Shown here: in pieces, positions 14,316 through 20,965 of the stretch
How the letters are laid out: each line of letters begins with the position of its first letter
Position numbering within the stretch: position 1 is the stretch's first letter
Origin: CBDDBX01 sp965225955
GTDB taxonomy: Bacteria > Acidobacteriota > Aminicenantia > UBA2199
Reading direction: 5' to 3'
NCBI GenBank assembly: GCA_965225955.1
Contig: CBDDBX010000013.1
Coordinates: 1-22,483, forward strand
DNA: 22,483 nucleotides
Translations under genes and position numbers: made by a program
Notes under the pieces: generated by a model
What the model was told of the DNA's origin: nothing
Databases searched by the model: none
Seen by the model: only the letters and a program-made list of their open reading frames with translations

Positions 14316-14675
14316 ATGACTGAACAGGTCAATACAATCGAAGTCCGGGGCTTTCTGCACCTGGACTCTCTTCTGAGGAAAAAACACGGCCCCCCGCCAT
14401 TAATCCTTAATCTGTATTCTCCAACCACAGGTATTAAACTGGCAGAAGAGCTTGGTATTTCGCCGGATGAGATAGAAGTGATTTTTGTAAATGGCTTTGT
14501 TCAGTCTGCAGACACTGAAATCCGTGCAGGTGACAGGATAGCATTTTTACCCCCGGGATGCCCGGGGCCATATAGAATTGCTTTAGGGTTTTATGGAAAA
14601 AATCAGGATAATGAGGCGAATTTCAAAATTAAAAAGAAAAGCACAGGAGATCTGAAAGATGAAAGTAACTGTTAA
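14316..14675 (+). CDS. MoaD/ThiS-like ubiquitin-fold protein without a Gly-Gly tail
   Basis: A 119-residue protein with a beta-grasp pattern: IEVRGFLHLDSLLRKKHGPP, GIKLAEELGISPDEIEVIFVNGFV, and IRAGDRIAFLPPGCPGPYRI. The last stretch mirrors the 'L.dGDxVaflPpvsGG' end of MoaD, but here it reads PPGCPGPYRIALGF and continues ~35 charged residues, so no C-terminal Gly-Gly is available for adenylation. Such proteins recur beside AOR genes (general knowledge) and may be a structural partner or cofactor chaperone rather than a sulfur carrier. It lies 24 bases after AOR, and its 3' end overlaps the next moaD by 17 bases, indicating tight co-translation. Assignment to the superfamily is fairly sure; the role is not. 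Confidence 0.75.
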   Translation: MTEQVNTIEVRGFLHLDSLLRKKHGPPPLILNLYSPTTGIKLAEELGISPDEIEVIFVNGFVQSADTEIRAGDRIAFLPPGCPGPYRIALGFYGKNQDNEANFKIKKKSTGDLKDESNC

Positions 14676-14883
14676 GCTCTTTGCAACTCTGAGAGAAATA
14701 GCCGGCAAAGAGGTGGTTCTGGAGCTATCGGATGAGGCTACCCCGCAGACAGCTCTCCAGCATCTCAATATCCCGGAAAAAGAGGCCGCAATTTTAATGA
14801 TAAACGGACGGGGAGCCAGACTTAGCACTCCACTTAAAGACTCCGATGTACTGGCTGTGTTTCCACTTGTGGGGGGAGGCTAG
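14659..14883 (+). CDS. moaD: MoaD-type sulfur carrier
   Basis: A 74-residue beta-grasp protein with the full MoaD pattern: MKVTVKLFATLREIAGK at the start, a helix (TPQTALQHLNIPEKEA), ILMINGRGARLSTPLKDSDVLAVFP, and a terminal VGGG that provides the Gly-Gly tail needed for adenylation and thiocarboxylation. It would donate sulfur for the dithiolene of the pterin cofactor with a MoaE partner, but no moaE is in the window. AGGAGA precedes the ATG, which lies inside the preceding gene. The second glycine-tailed carrier in this operon (15528-15734) is more ThiS-like, so the two could have different partners. Confidence 0.88.
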   Translation: MKVTVKLFATLREIAGKEVVLELSDEATPQTALQHLNIPEKEAAILMINGRGARLSTPLKDSDVLAVFPLVGGG

Positions 14884-14945
14884 CAACTGGTGGAATCAGG
14901 TCAGGGATAATTGCATGGAACCCCCTATTATTGTAAAATCCCTTT

Positions 14946-15509
14946 ATGAAAGAACTTTCTAAATTCACTGTAGGTATTGCGGGTTGCGGAGGCCTGGGAT
15001 CAAACTGCGCCATTGCTCTTGCAAGAGTAGGTATTGGAAAACTTGTTATTGCAGATTTTGATACTGTGTCAGAAAGCAACCTTAATCGTCAATACTTTTT
15101 CATTGACCAGCTGGGGCAACCAAAATCAGAAGCTCTCAGACACAATCTCTCAAGAGTCAGCAGAGTAACAGAGGTTGAGGATCACAACTGCAAACTCGAC
15201 CCATCTTCAATTACCAGACTCTTTTCTGATTGCGACATTATTGTTGAGGCTTTTGATCTGGCTGAAATGAAACAGATGCTTATTGAAACAGTACTTGGAG
15301 ATATGCCTGATAAACCTGTTATTGCAGCTTCAGGTATTGCAGGATACGGAGATAACAACAAAATATCAACACAGCAATATGGGAATCTCTATATATGTGG
15401 AGATTTCGGTGAAGGCGTTTCTGAATCCAATCCCCCTCTTGGTCCAAAAGTAGGGGCAATAGCCTGTATGCAGGCCAATCAGGTTCTTGAAATTCTTCTC
15501 ACCAGATAG
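14946..15509 (+). CDS. ThiF/HesA-type E1-like adenylyltransferase
   Basis: Activates the C-terminal Gly-Gly of ThiS/MoaD-like carriers by adenylation. The 187 residues match the short ThiF family-2 type: the nucleotide loop GIAGCGGLGSNCAIALARVGIG (residues 10-31), the acidic switch and arginine finger region LVIADFDTVSESNLNRQYFF, QLGQPKSEAL, and a C-terminal PPLGPKVGAIACMQANQVLE. The zinc CxxC pairs of full-length ThiF/MoeB are absent, as in this short type. The ATG at 14946 is the only sensible start (in-frame TAA at 14934), yet it has no Shine-Dalgarno and follows a 62-base gap. It lies between two Gly-Gly carriers and very probably charges one or both for cofactor assembly. Confidence 0.88.
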   Translation: MKELSKFTVGIAGCGGLGSNCAIALARVGIGKLVIADFDTVSESNLNRQYFFIDQLGQPKSEALRHNLSRVSRVTEVEDHNCKLDPSSITRLFSDCDIIVEAFDLAEMKQMLIETVLGDMPDKPVIAASGIAGYGDNNKISTQQYGNLYICGDFGEGVSESNPPLGPKVGAIACMQANQVLEILLTR

Positions 15510-15527
15510 TTAAAGGAGGTATAGATA

Positions 15528-15734
15528 ATGAAGATTAATCTTAATAATAGAGAAACAGTAATTGACGGATATGAAGAGATCACAGTTACCGAACTTCTTA
15601 AGGTTCAGAAGTTTACCTTTCCAAATATAATTGTTAAAATAAACGGCAAATTAATTAAGAAACCAGAAAGAGATACAGCCATTATAAAAGATGGAGATAA
15701 AGTTGATGCAATCCATATGGTAAGTGGTGGCTGA
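15528..15734 (+). CDS. ThiS-type sulfur carrier
   Basis: A 68-residue beta-grasp protein: MKINLNNRETVIDGYEEITV, TELLKVQKFTFPNIIVKINGK, DTAIIKDGDKVDAIHMVSGG. The terminal Gly-Gly and the 'I..GD.V..i..v.GG' ending are those of ThiS. In thiamine-making bacteria it would serve thiazole synthesis, but no thiG, thiH or thiC is near. Its place in the AOR operon, right after the ThiF-like gene (18 bases, perfect AAAGGAGGT), argues for a role in W/Mo cofactor sulfur transfer. It is the last gene of unit 2. Confidence 0.85.
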   Translation: MKINLNNRETVIDGYEEITVTELLKVQKFTFPNIIVKINGKLIKKPERDTAIIKDGDKVDAIHMVSGG

Positions 15735-15753
15735 AAAATCCCTGTTACAAAAA

Positions 15754-15773
15754 GGGTGATAAAGTTTTCACCC
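15754..15773 (+). terminator. Weak candidate terminator of the AOR operon
   Basis: GGGTGA (15754-15759) pairs with TCACCC (15768-15773) around an 8-base loop, 19 bases after the last stop. It is followed by CCACAATCTTTAACC rather than a clear T-run, so termination is uncertain. Confidence 0.35.
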
Positions 15774-15867
15774 CACAATCTTTAACCGGATTTTATACAA
15801 AAAAACTGCGGATAATAACTATAAAAAATATCCCACAACCTTATTAATTCAGAGTGTATTCGCGTTT

Positions 15868-15907
15868 GTCACGGCGTAGCTCAAAGAGCGGAGACGGAGT
15901 TATCCGG
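15868..15907. repeat. Possible interspersed intergenic repeat
   Basis: A G/C-rich island in A/T-rich spacer: GTCACGGCGTAGCTCAAAGA continuing GCGGAGACGGAG and TCCGG, with an inner GCTC-AAA-GAGC hairpin. It resembles CGTAGCTCGAAGAGCGAAGACGGA-like intergenic repeats I have seen in several candidate-phylum genomes. This is pattern memory, not an alignment. The rest of the 15735-15950 gap shows no gene. Confidence 0.35.
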
Positions 15908-15950
15908 CTGCAGATATTTTGAGATTCCTTCTTATCTACCTTACGGGAAA

Positions 15951-15979
15951 TTGAACTTATTTCCCGATTCTGATAACAT
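15951..15979 (+). promoter_or_regulatory. Sigma70-like promoter of riboswitch unit 3
   Basis: TTGAAC (15951-15956), a 17-base spacer and TAACAT (15974-15979), the latter preceded by an extended -10 TGA. The predicted start near 15986 falls at the 5' strand of riboswitch P1, as in the other two units. Confidence 0.6.
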
Positions 15980-15981
15980 CT

Positions 15982-16081
15982 GTTTCTCCGAGTTTTTTTG
16001 ACTCTGATTTATAAAATCGTGTCATCTTAACCGATAGGGTGAGAAGGGAAACCTTCGCACCTCCCGAAATTGGAAAGGAGC
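15982..16081 (+). promoter_or_regulatory. Moco-family riboswitch 3 (upstream of wtpA)
   Basis: Conserved blocks are TTCTCCGAG (to 15992), a P3-type stem TGAC/GTCA enclosing GATTT-ATA-AAATC, AACCGATAGGGTG, the GAAA-capped stem GAAGG/CCTTC, and CACCTCCCGAAATTGGAAAGGAG. P1 pairs GTTTCT (15982-15987) with AGGAGC (16076-16081). The P1 3' strand contains the wtpA ribosome binding site (AAGGAG, 16075-16080), and ATG follows at 16087, so closing P1 on bound cofactor would directly block translation of the transporter operon. P2 is weak (about three pairs). The P3 apical sequence differs from copies 1 and 2, but the helix is kept. Confidence 0.9.
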
Positions 16082-16086
16082 TAACA

Positions 16087-17097
16087 ATGAAGAAACTATC
16101 AGTTGTACTATTAACCCTTCTGTTTGCTGTTCTTATATCCTGCTCAGGAGAAAAAGCAGCAAAAGTAACTGAAAAACAAAAACCTGAGAAAAAAATCACA
16201 GAACTAAAAGTTCTCCATGCAGGTTCCCTCTCAATACCATTTAAAAAAATGGCCGAGGGTTTCATGAAAAAACACCCGGACACAAAAGTACTTCTTGAAG
16301 GTCACGGAAGTCGCACCTGTGCAAGACACATTTCTGACCTTGGTAAAGTTGTTGATGTAATGGGATCAGCAGATTCTGCAGTTATCAGGAACCTTCTGAT
16401 GCCTGCACATGCAGATTTCTGTATAGATTTCACAACAAACGAAATGGCAATCATGTACAGTGAAAAAAGTAAATTTGCCAGAGAGATTAATAAAGATAAC
16501 TGGTATCAGATCCTTCTGAAACCTGAAGTACAGTACGGTCACTCTGATCCAAATGCTGATCCATGTGGTTATCGTGCACTTCTTACATGGCAGCTTGCTG
16601 AAAAGCATTACAATATTAAGGATCTCTATAAAACTCTCAGAAACAAGATGCCTAAAAAAAATATCCGCCCCAAAGAGACAGATCTTATTGCCATGCTTGA
16701 AGCAGGGGAAATTGATTACCTTTTCATCTACAGAAGTGTTGCAGAGCAGCATAAAGCCCACTATATACTCCTTCCTGAAGAGATCAGCCTGAAATCTTCA
16801 GCTCATGCAGAATTCTACAAATCTGCAACTCTGGATATCAGTGGCAAGAAACCAGGAGAAAAAATAACAAAGAAAGGTGCTCCAATGGTATATGGCATAA
16901 CAATTCCCAAAAATGCTGCGAATCCTGAACTGGCAGCGGAATTTGTTAACTATATCCTGTCACCGGAAGGTCAGGAAATCATGAAGAGCCAGGGACAGCC
17001 GGAGATTACTCCTCCTGTAGTCGATAACTTTGATAAACTTCCTGAGCTATTAAAAAAAATAACCTTTATAAAAAAAGGTGAGAAAGAGACTAAATAA
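16087..17097 (+). CDS. wtpA: Tungstate/molybdate ABC transporter, substrate-binding lipoprotein
   Basis: Captures tungstate (or molybdate) outside the inner membrane. The 336 residues start with a lipoprotein signal, MKKLSVVLLTLLFAVLISC, with lipobox LIS-C19. The binding domain shows LKVLHAGSLSIPFKKMAEGF, VDVMGSADSAVIRNLLMP, FTTNEMAIMYSEKS, HSDPNADPCGYRALLTWQLAE, DLIAMLEAGEIDYLFIYRSVAEQ and VYGITIPKNAANPELAAEF, all characteristic of WtpA-class proteins. An in-frame GTG at 16039 lies inside the riboswitch and is not used. The ATG at 16087 has AAGGAG and opens directly on the signal peptide. It leads the wtpABC-moeA-moaA operon. Preference for W over Mo is inferred from the WtpA type and the neighbouring AOR. 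Confidence 0.93.
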   Translation: MKKLSVVLLTLLFAVLISCSGEKAAKVTEKQKPEKKITELKVLHAGSLSIPFKKMAEGFMKKHPDTKVLLEGHGSRTCARHISDLGKVVDVMGSADSAVIRNLLMPAHADFCIDFTTNEMAIMYSEKSKFAREINKDNWYQILLKPEVQYGHSDPNADPCGYRALLTWQLAEKHYNIKDLYKTLRNKMPKKNIRPKETDLIAMLEAGEIDYLFIYRSVAEQHKAHYILLPEEISLKSSAHAEFYKSATLDISGKKPGEKITKKGAPMVYGITIPKNAANPELAAEFVNYILSPEGQEIMKSQGQPEITPPVVDNFDKLPELLKKITFIKKGEKETK

Positions 17098-17106
17098 CTC
17101 TGTTTA

Positions 17107-17859
17107 ATGAAACTGAAACACCTTTTTATTGTTCCCGGGTTGCTGCTGGTACTGTTTATAGCAGTTCCTGTAATAAGACTATTCTTTGCTTCTGACCCGG
17201 GCACAATTATCGATACATTCTCCGGGGATGATGTAAGAGCTTCAATAATTCTGACTCTGAGAGCATCCCTGTGGGCAACACTTGCTGCTCTGGCAGCAGG
17301 TATACCTCTTGCCTATCTTCTGGCCAGATGGGATTTTCCATTTAAAAAAATAGTTGAAGGGATAATAGATATTCCTGTAATTATCCCTCACACAGCTGCC
17401 GGAATAGCCCTTCTGGCCCTTTGGGGCAGAAACTCCACATTTACAAAGCTTACAGGAATAGAGCTTATGGGAACTGAAGCAGCGATATCTCTGGGGATGT
17501 TTTTTGTATCTGTTCCATTTCTCATTAATTCTGTAAAAGATGGCTTCAGACTTATTGATGAGAGATATGAGAAAACAGCAATTACTCTTGGAGCATCACC
17601 TGTTAAAGCATTTACAACAATAGCCCTTCCTCTTGTAAAAAAACCTGTTATCTCAGGCTCTATTATGATGTGGGGAAGAGGAATATCTGAATTTGGCGCA
17701 GTAATTATCCTTGCTTACCATCCAATGACAGCTCCGATCCTGATTTTTGAAAGATTTCAGAATTTCGGCCTAAAATACGCTGTTCCGGTAACCACAATTC
17801 TTGTGGGAATTACCCTTACTATTTTCATTGCTATGAGACTTCTGGAAAAGAGAAAATGA
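17107..17859 (+). CDS. wtpB: Tungstate ABC transporter, permease
   Basis: Inner-membrane channel subunit of the importer, 250 residues with about six transmembrane segments beginning at LFIVPGLLLVLFIAVPVIRL. The EAA coupling loop that contacts the ATPase is clear: YEKTAITLGASPVKAFTTIALPLVKKPVISG (residues ~155-185). It is preceded by IPHTAAGIALLALWG, a stretch shared by ModB/WtpB/CysT permeases. It begins 9 bases after the wtpA stop without a Shine-Dalgarno, so reinitiation from wtpA is likely, and its stop overlaps the wtpC start. Confidence 0.93.
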   Translation: MKLKHLFIVPGLLLVLFIAVPVIRLFFASDPGTIIDTFSGDDVRASIILTLRASLWATLAALAAGIPLAYLLARWDFPFKKIVEGIIDIPVIIPHTAAGIALLALWGRNSTFTKLTGIELMGTEAAISLGMFFVSVPFLINSVKDGFRLIDERYEKTAITLGASPVKAFTTIALPLVKKPVISGSIMMWGRGISEFGAVIILAYHPMTAPILIFERFQNFGLKYAVPVTTILVGITLTIFIAMRLLEKRK

Positions 17860-18869
17860 ATCTTCAACTTGAAAACGTATCAAAGAAGCTCGGAAATTTC
17901 GAACTTAACAATCTTTCTCTGGAGATAGCCAGAGGAGATTATGTAGTAATACTAGGTCCCAGTGGTGCCGGAAAGACAGTACTTCTTGAAATGATATGTG
18001 GCCTTATTGAACCTGATAACGGAGTAATTAACGGTATAAAAGGACTAAAAACCGGGTTTATATATCAGGACTATATGCTTTTCCCTCATATGAATGTTTA
18101 TGAAAACATTGCTTATGGTTTAAAGATCAGAAAAACCGATAAAAACAAAATAGATAAATCTGTAAAAGATGCAGCAGAAATGCTGGAGATCAGCCATCTT
18201 CTTGAAAGAGATGTCATAAATCTCTCCGGCGGGGAAAAGCAGCGGGTTGCTATTGCCAGAGCAATGGTAATTGAACCCGACATATATCTTCTGGACGAAC
18301 CGACTTCTGCCCTTGACAGAAATCTCAGAATAAAAACAAGAGAGATGTTTGCCAACCTTCATAAGGCTACAGGATCTACATTTATACATGTAACTCACGA
18401 TTTTGAAGAGGCTATTGCTCTTGCTGACAAAACAGGTATCCTGAGAAATGGCCGGCTGGTACAGTGGGGAAATACTCAGGAAGTATTCAGCCAGCCACAA
18501 AACAGGGATATTGCAGATTTTCTGGGTTACAGAAACATATATTGCGGCTCAATTAAAGATTACAATATACTGATTAACGGTGTGGAGCTCTCCACCTCTG
18601 TTGAGCAGTCTGAATCTGCATGCATAGCTCTCAGAGCAGATGAAATAATTCTTTCCCAAAAACCTTTTGAATCTTCAGCAAGAAATGTTTTAAGAGCCCG
18701 TGTAAAGAGAGTTTCAAGAAAATCTTCCGGTTTTGAGATTCATCTGGATACAGGGTTTCCTCTTGTAGCAGATATTACCAGTCAGTCCTTTGAAGAGCTG
18801 GAAATTTCAGCAGGTTCTGAACTCTTTGCAACATTTAAAGCTTCAAGTATAAAGGTTTTTGACCACTAG
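17856..18869 (+). CDS. wtpC: Tungstate ABC transporter, ATP-binding protein
   Basis: Cytoplasmic ATPase that powers the importer. The 337 residues show Walker A GPSGAGKT (residues 34-41), Q-loop FIYQDYMLFPHMNV, signature LSGGEKQRVAIARAM, Walker B IYLLDEPTSALD and H-loop IHVTHDFEEA. The region after residue ~230 is a TOBE-like C-terminal domain (IALRADEIILSQKPFESS, ending ATFKASSIKVF), typical of ModC/WtpC. Such domains can bind oxyanion and inhibit transport when the metal is plentiful. The ATG overlaps the wtpB stop by four bases (ATGA), so translation is coupled. Confidence 0.94.
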   Translation: MNLQLENVSKKLGNFELNNLSLEIARGDYVVILGPSGAGKTVLLEMICGLIEPDNGVINGIKGLKTGFIYQDYMLFPHMNVYENIAYGLKIRKTDKNKIDKSVKDAAEMLEISHLLERDVINLSGGEKQRVAIARAMVIEPDIYLLDEPTSALDRNLRIKTREMFANLHKATGSTFIHVTHDFEEAIALADKTGILRNGRLVQWGNTQEVFSQPQNRDIADFLGYRNIYCGSIKDYNILINGVELSTSVEQSESACIALRADEIILSQKPFESSARNVLRARVKRVSRKSSGFEIHLDTGFPLVADITSQSFEELEISAGSELFATFKASSIKVFDH

Positions 18870-18898
18870 ATGTTATAATACTTTATCCGGAGGAAAAA

Positions 18899-20071
18899 AT
18901 GATATCTGTAGAAAAAGCTTTTGAAATTCTTGAAAACGTTAAATGTAGCACCTCATCAGAGAGAATTCCTCTACTGAGTTCAGCAGGCAGAATTCTTGCA
19001 GAAGATCTTATATCCACAATTGAGATGCCACCATACAATAAGTCTGCTATGGATGGATACGCAGTAAGTTCAGAGGATTCATCAGACAACTTCAGAATTC
19101 TTGAAGTCATTGCTGCCGGTAGTCTTCCAACAGAGAAAGTAGTACCAGGCACCTGTTCCAAAATAATGACCGGAGCTATGATGCCGGAAGGCGCAGATAA
19201 AGTCATGATCGTTGAGAACTGTAATGAACAGGATGGAATCATGACACCGGATGGCCCTCAAAGACCAGGCAATGTCTGTATTCAGGGTGAAGATGTTAAA
19301 ATCGGAGATATACTCCTGACAAAAGGAACGCATATTGAATCTGCTGAAATCGGAGTACTTGCTGCTGCTGGCAGAAGTGAGGTTGAGGTATTCAGTAAAC
19401 CGGTTGTGGGCATTATTACTACAGGATCAGAAATAGTTGAACCGGGAAATCCGCTTAAAGAGGGGCAGATATATAACAGCAACACCTATTCCATTGCAGC
19501 TCAGCTTACTGCTGCAGGTGCAGAGACAGTTTATGAAGGTATTGTGCCGGATAACTATGATGAAACAAAAAATAGAATCACTGACCTCTTTAACCGGGTT
19601 GATATTGTTGTTATATCAGGCGGAGTTTCAATGGGGGATTTTGATTATGTTCCTGCAGTTCTTAAAGAGATCGGTGTAAAGCTCCATTTCAACAAAGTAG
19701 CAATAAAACCGGGAAAGCCTTCCACTTTTGGCACCTGGAAAGATAAATTTCTCTTCGGCCTTCCGGGGAATCCGGTTTCCACCTTTGTTATTACAGAGCT
19801 CTTTGTTAAACCGGTTCTCTACCGGATTATGGGTTCTAAATACAGACCTCAGGTTCTGAAAGGAACAGTTGAAACGGCTATGAAAAGAAAGAGAGCGGAA
19901 AGAGCATCTTTTGTTCCTGTTTTTTACGATGAAGGAGTAATAAAAAGTATTGAGTACCACGGGTCGGCTCATATCTTTGCTCTTCCAAAAGCTAATGCTC
20001 TGCTGGAGTTTCCTGCAGGTGAGGATATTATTCCAGAAGGAAGTATTGTTAATGTTAGATCACTACGATAG
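18899..20071 (+). CDS. moeA: Molybdopterin molybdenumtransferase-type protein (MoeA)
   Basis: Inserts the metal oxyanion into (adenylylated) molybdopterin. The 390 residues carry the four MoeA domains: MISVEKAFEILENVKC at the start, EMPPYNKSAMDGYAV (domain I active-site region), KIMTGAMMPEGADKVMIVE, the MogA-like domain III (VGIITTGSEIVEPG, IYNSNTYSIAAQL, DIVVISGGVSMGDFDYV, FGLPGNPVSTFVITELFV) and a beta-rich domain IV. The length is typical. GGAGG precedes the ATG 29 bases after wtpC. Within a WtpABC operon beside AOR it is likely to insert tungstate, though Mo/W choice cannot be read from sequence. Its 3' end overlaps moaA by 20 bases. Confidence 0.94.
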   Translation: MISVEKAFEILENVKCSTSSERIPLLSSAGRILAEDLISTIEMPPYNKSAMDGYAVSSEDSSDNFRILEVIAAGSLPTEKVVPGTCSKIMTGAMMPEGADKVMIVENCNEQDGIMTPDGPQRPGNVCIQGEDVKIGDILLTKGTHIESAEIGVLAAAGRSEVEVFSKPVVGIITTGSEIVEPGNPLKEGQIYNSNTYSIAAQLTAAGAETVYEGIVPDNYDETKNRITDLFNRVDIVVISGGVSMGDFDYVPAVLKEIGVKLHFNKVAIKPGKPSTFGTWKDKFLFGLPGNPVSTFVITELFVKPVLYRIMGSKYRPQVLKGTVETAMKRKRAERASFVPVFYDEGVIKSIEYHGSAHIFALPKANALLEFPAGEDIIPEGSIVNVRSLR

Positions 20072-20855
20072 AAAAATAGATTATCTTAGAATCTCAATTA
20101 CAGACAGATGTAATCTTCGTTGCACCTATTGTATGCCTGAAGAGGGTATACAGATGAAGTCCCACAGAGAGATTATCTCTTACGAAAATATTATCAGACT
20201 TGTTAAAGATGCAGTTGAAATAGGTTTCAGAAAGGTCAGATTAACAGGAGGGGAACCTCTGGTAAGAAAAGGTGTTGTCAACCTTGTTAAAGAACTGGCT
20301 TCAATAGAAGAGCTTGAAGAGGTTTGTATGACAACCAACGGAGTACTGCTGAAACAGTTTGCCAAACCTCTTAAAGAAGCAGGTTTATCAAGAATAAACA
20401 TCTCCCTGGACACAATAGATTCTGAGAAATACAGAACTTTAACAAGAACCGGAACTATCTGCGATGTAATGGAAGGTATTGATGCAACGATTGCTGCCGG
20501 CTTTAAAGATACTAAAATTAACATGGTGGTTCAGGGTAACTTCAATGCAGATGAAGTTCTTGATATGAAAAAGTTCTGTGATTCAAAAGGCCTGAAACTT
20601 CAGAGAATTAATCACTACTCTCTGAGCGACCATAATACTACCAGTAATTATGAAGCAGAGAGGCCTTTACCATGTCACCTCTGTAACAGATTGAGAATTA
20701 CTGCTGACGGTCGGATTAAACCATGTCTCTTTTCTGACAAAGAGATTCCTATCGATTTTGACAATATAAAAGAGAGTCTTCTTAAAGCTGTTGAAGGAAA
20801 ACCTCAGGCAGGGACATCCTGTACATCAAAAGGTAACTGGCAGATAGGGGGCTGA
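20052..20855 (+). CDS. moaA: GTP 3',8-cyclase MoaA, short form
   Basis: First enzyme of pterin cofactor synthesis, turning GTP into 3',8-cyclo-GTP by radical SAM chemistry. Visible features are IDYLRISITDRCNLRCTYCMPE with the cluster cysteines C20-x3-C24-x2-C27, LTGGEPLVRKG, MTTNGVLL, and RINISLDTIDSEKY. The second cluster site is C208-x2-C211-x13-C225 (CHLCNRLRITADGRIKPCLFS), and the tail ends IGG, which the family needs for catalysis. At 267 residues it is about 60 shorter than usual MoaA. The loss lies between the barrel (NMVVQGNFN) and the second cluster, where LKLQRINHYSLSDHNTTSN replaces the usual longer segment with ELMP. Both ends are in frame and intact, so it reads as a natural short subfamily, not a pseudogene. 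The ATG at 20052 (AAGGAAG upstream) is preferred to one at 19950 lying deep in moeA. Confidence 0.87.
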   Translation: MLDHYDRKIDYLRISITDRCNLRCTYCMPEEGIQMKSHREIISYENIIRLVKDAVEIGFRKVRLTGGEPLVRKGVVNLVKELASIEELEEVCMTTNGVLLKQFAKPLKEAGLSRINISLDTIDSEKYRTLTRTGTICDVMEGIDATIAAGFKDTKINMVVQGNFNADEVLDMKKFCDSKGLKLQRINHYSLSDHNTTSNYEAERPLPCHLCNRLRITADGRIKPCLFSDKEIPIDFDNIKESLLKAVEGKPQAGTSCTSKGNWQIGG

Positions 20856-20915
20856 CCCCAACCTTCTTTTGCAATAAGTTTTGCTGAACACTAATTGACT
20901 TTAAGGGAAGAGAGG

Positions 20916-20952
20916 AGCATTCCGCCGGATGACGGAATGCTGTTTTGTGTTT
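20916..20952 (+). terminator. Intrinsic terminator of the wtpABC-moeA-moaA operon
   Basis: AGCATTCCG (20916-20924) pairs perfectly with CGGAATGCT (20933-20941) around an 8-base loop, followed by GTTTTGTGTTT. It lies ~60 bases after moaA. On the opposite strand the stem is followed by CCTCTCTTCCCTT, so it may also serve the convergent receptor gene. Confidence 0.85.
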
Positions 20953-20965
20953 ATGCTATTTTAAA

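Noticed and set aside
16039..16086. In-frame GTG start for wtpA
   Set aside because: This stretch is the core of riboswitch 3. The ATG at 16087 has AAGGAG and opens directly on a lipoprotein signal peptide.
19950..20051. ATG at 19950 as the moaA start
   Set aside because: It lies more than 100 bases inside moeA and adds 34 residues unlike MoaA. The ATG at 20052 gives the usual N-terminus and has a ribosome site.
20052..20855. moaA as a frameshifted or deleted pseudogene
   Set aside because: Both cluster motifs and the Gly-Gly tail are in one uninterrupted frame with normal codon use, so an internal in-frame short form is the better reading.
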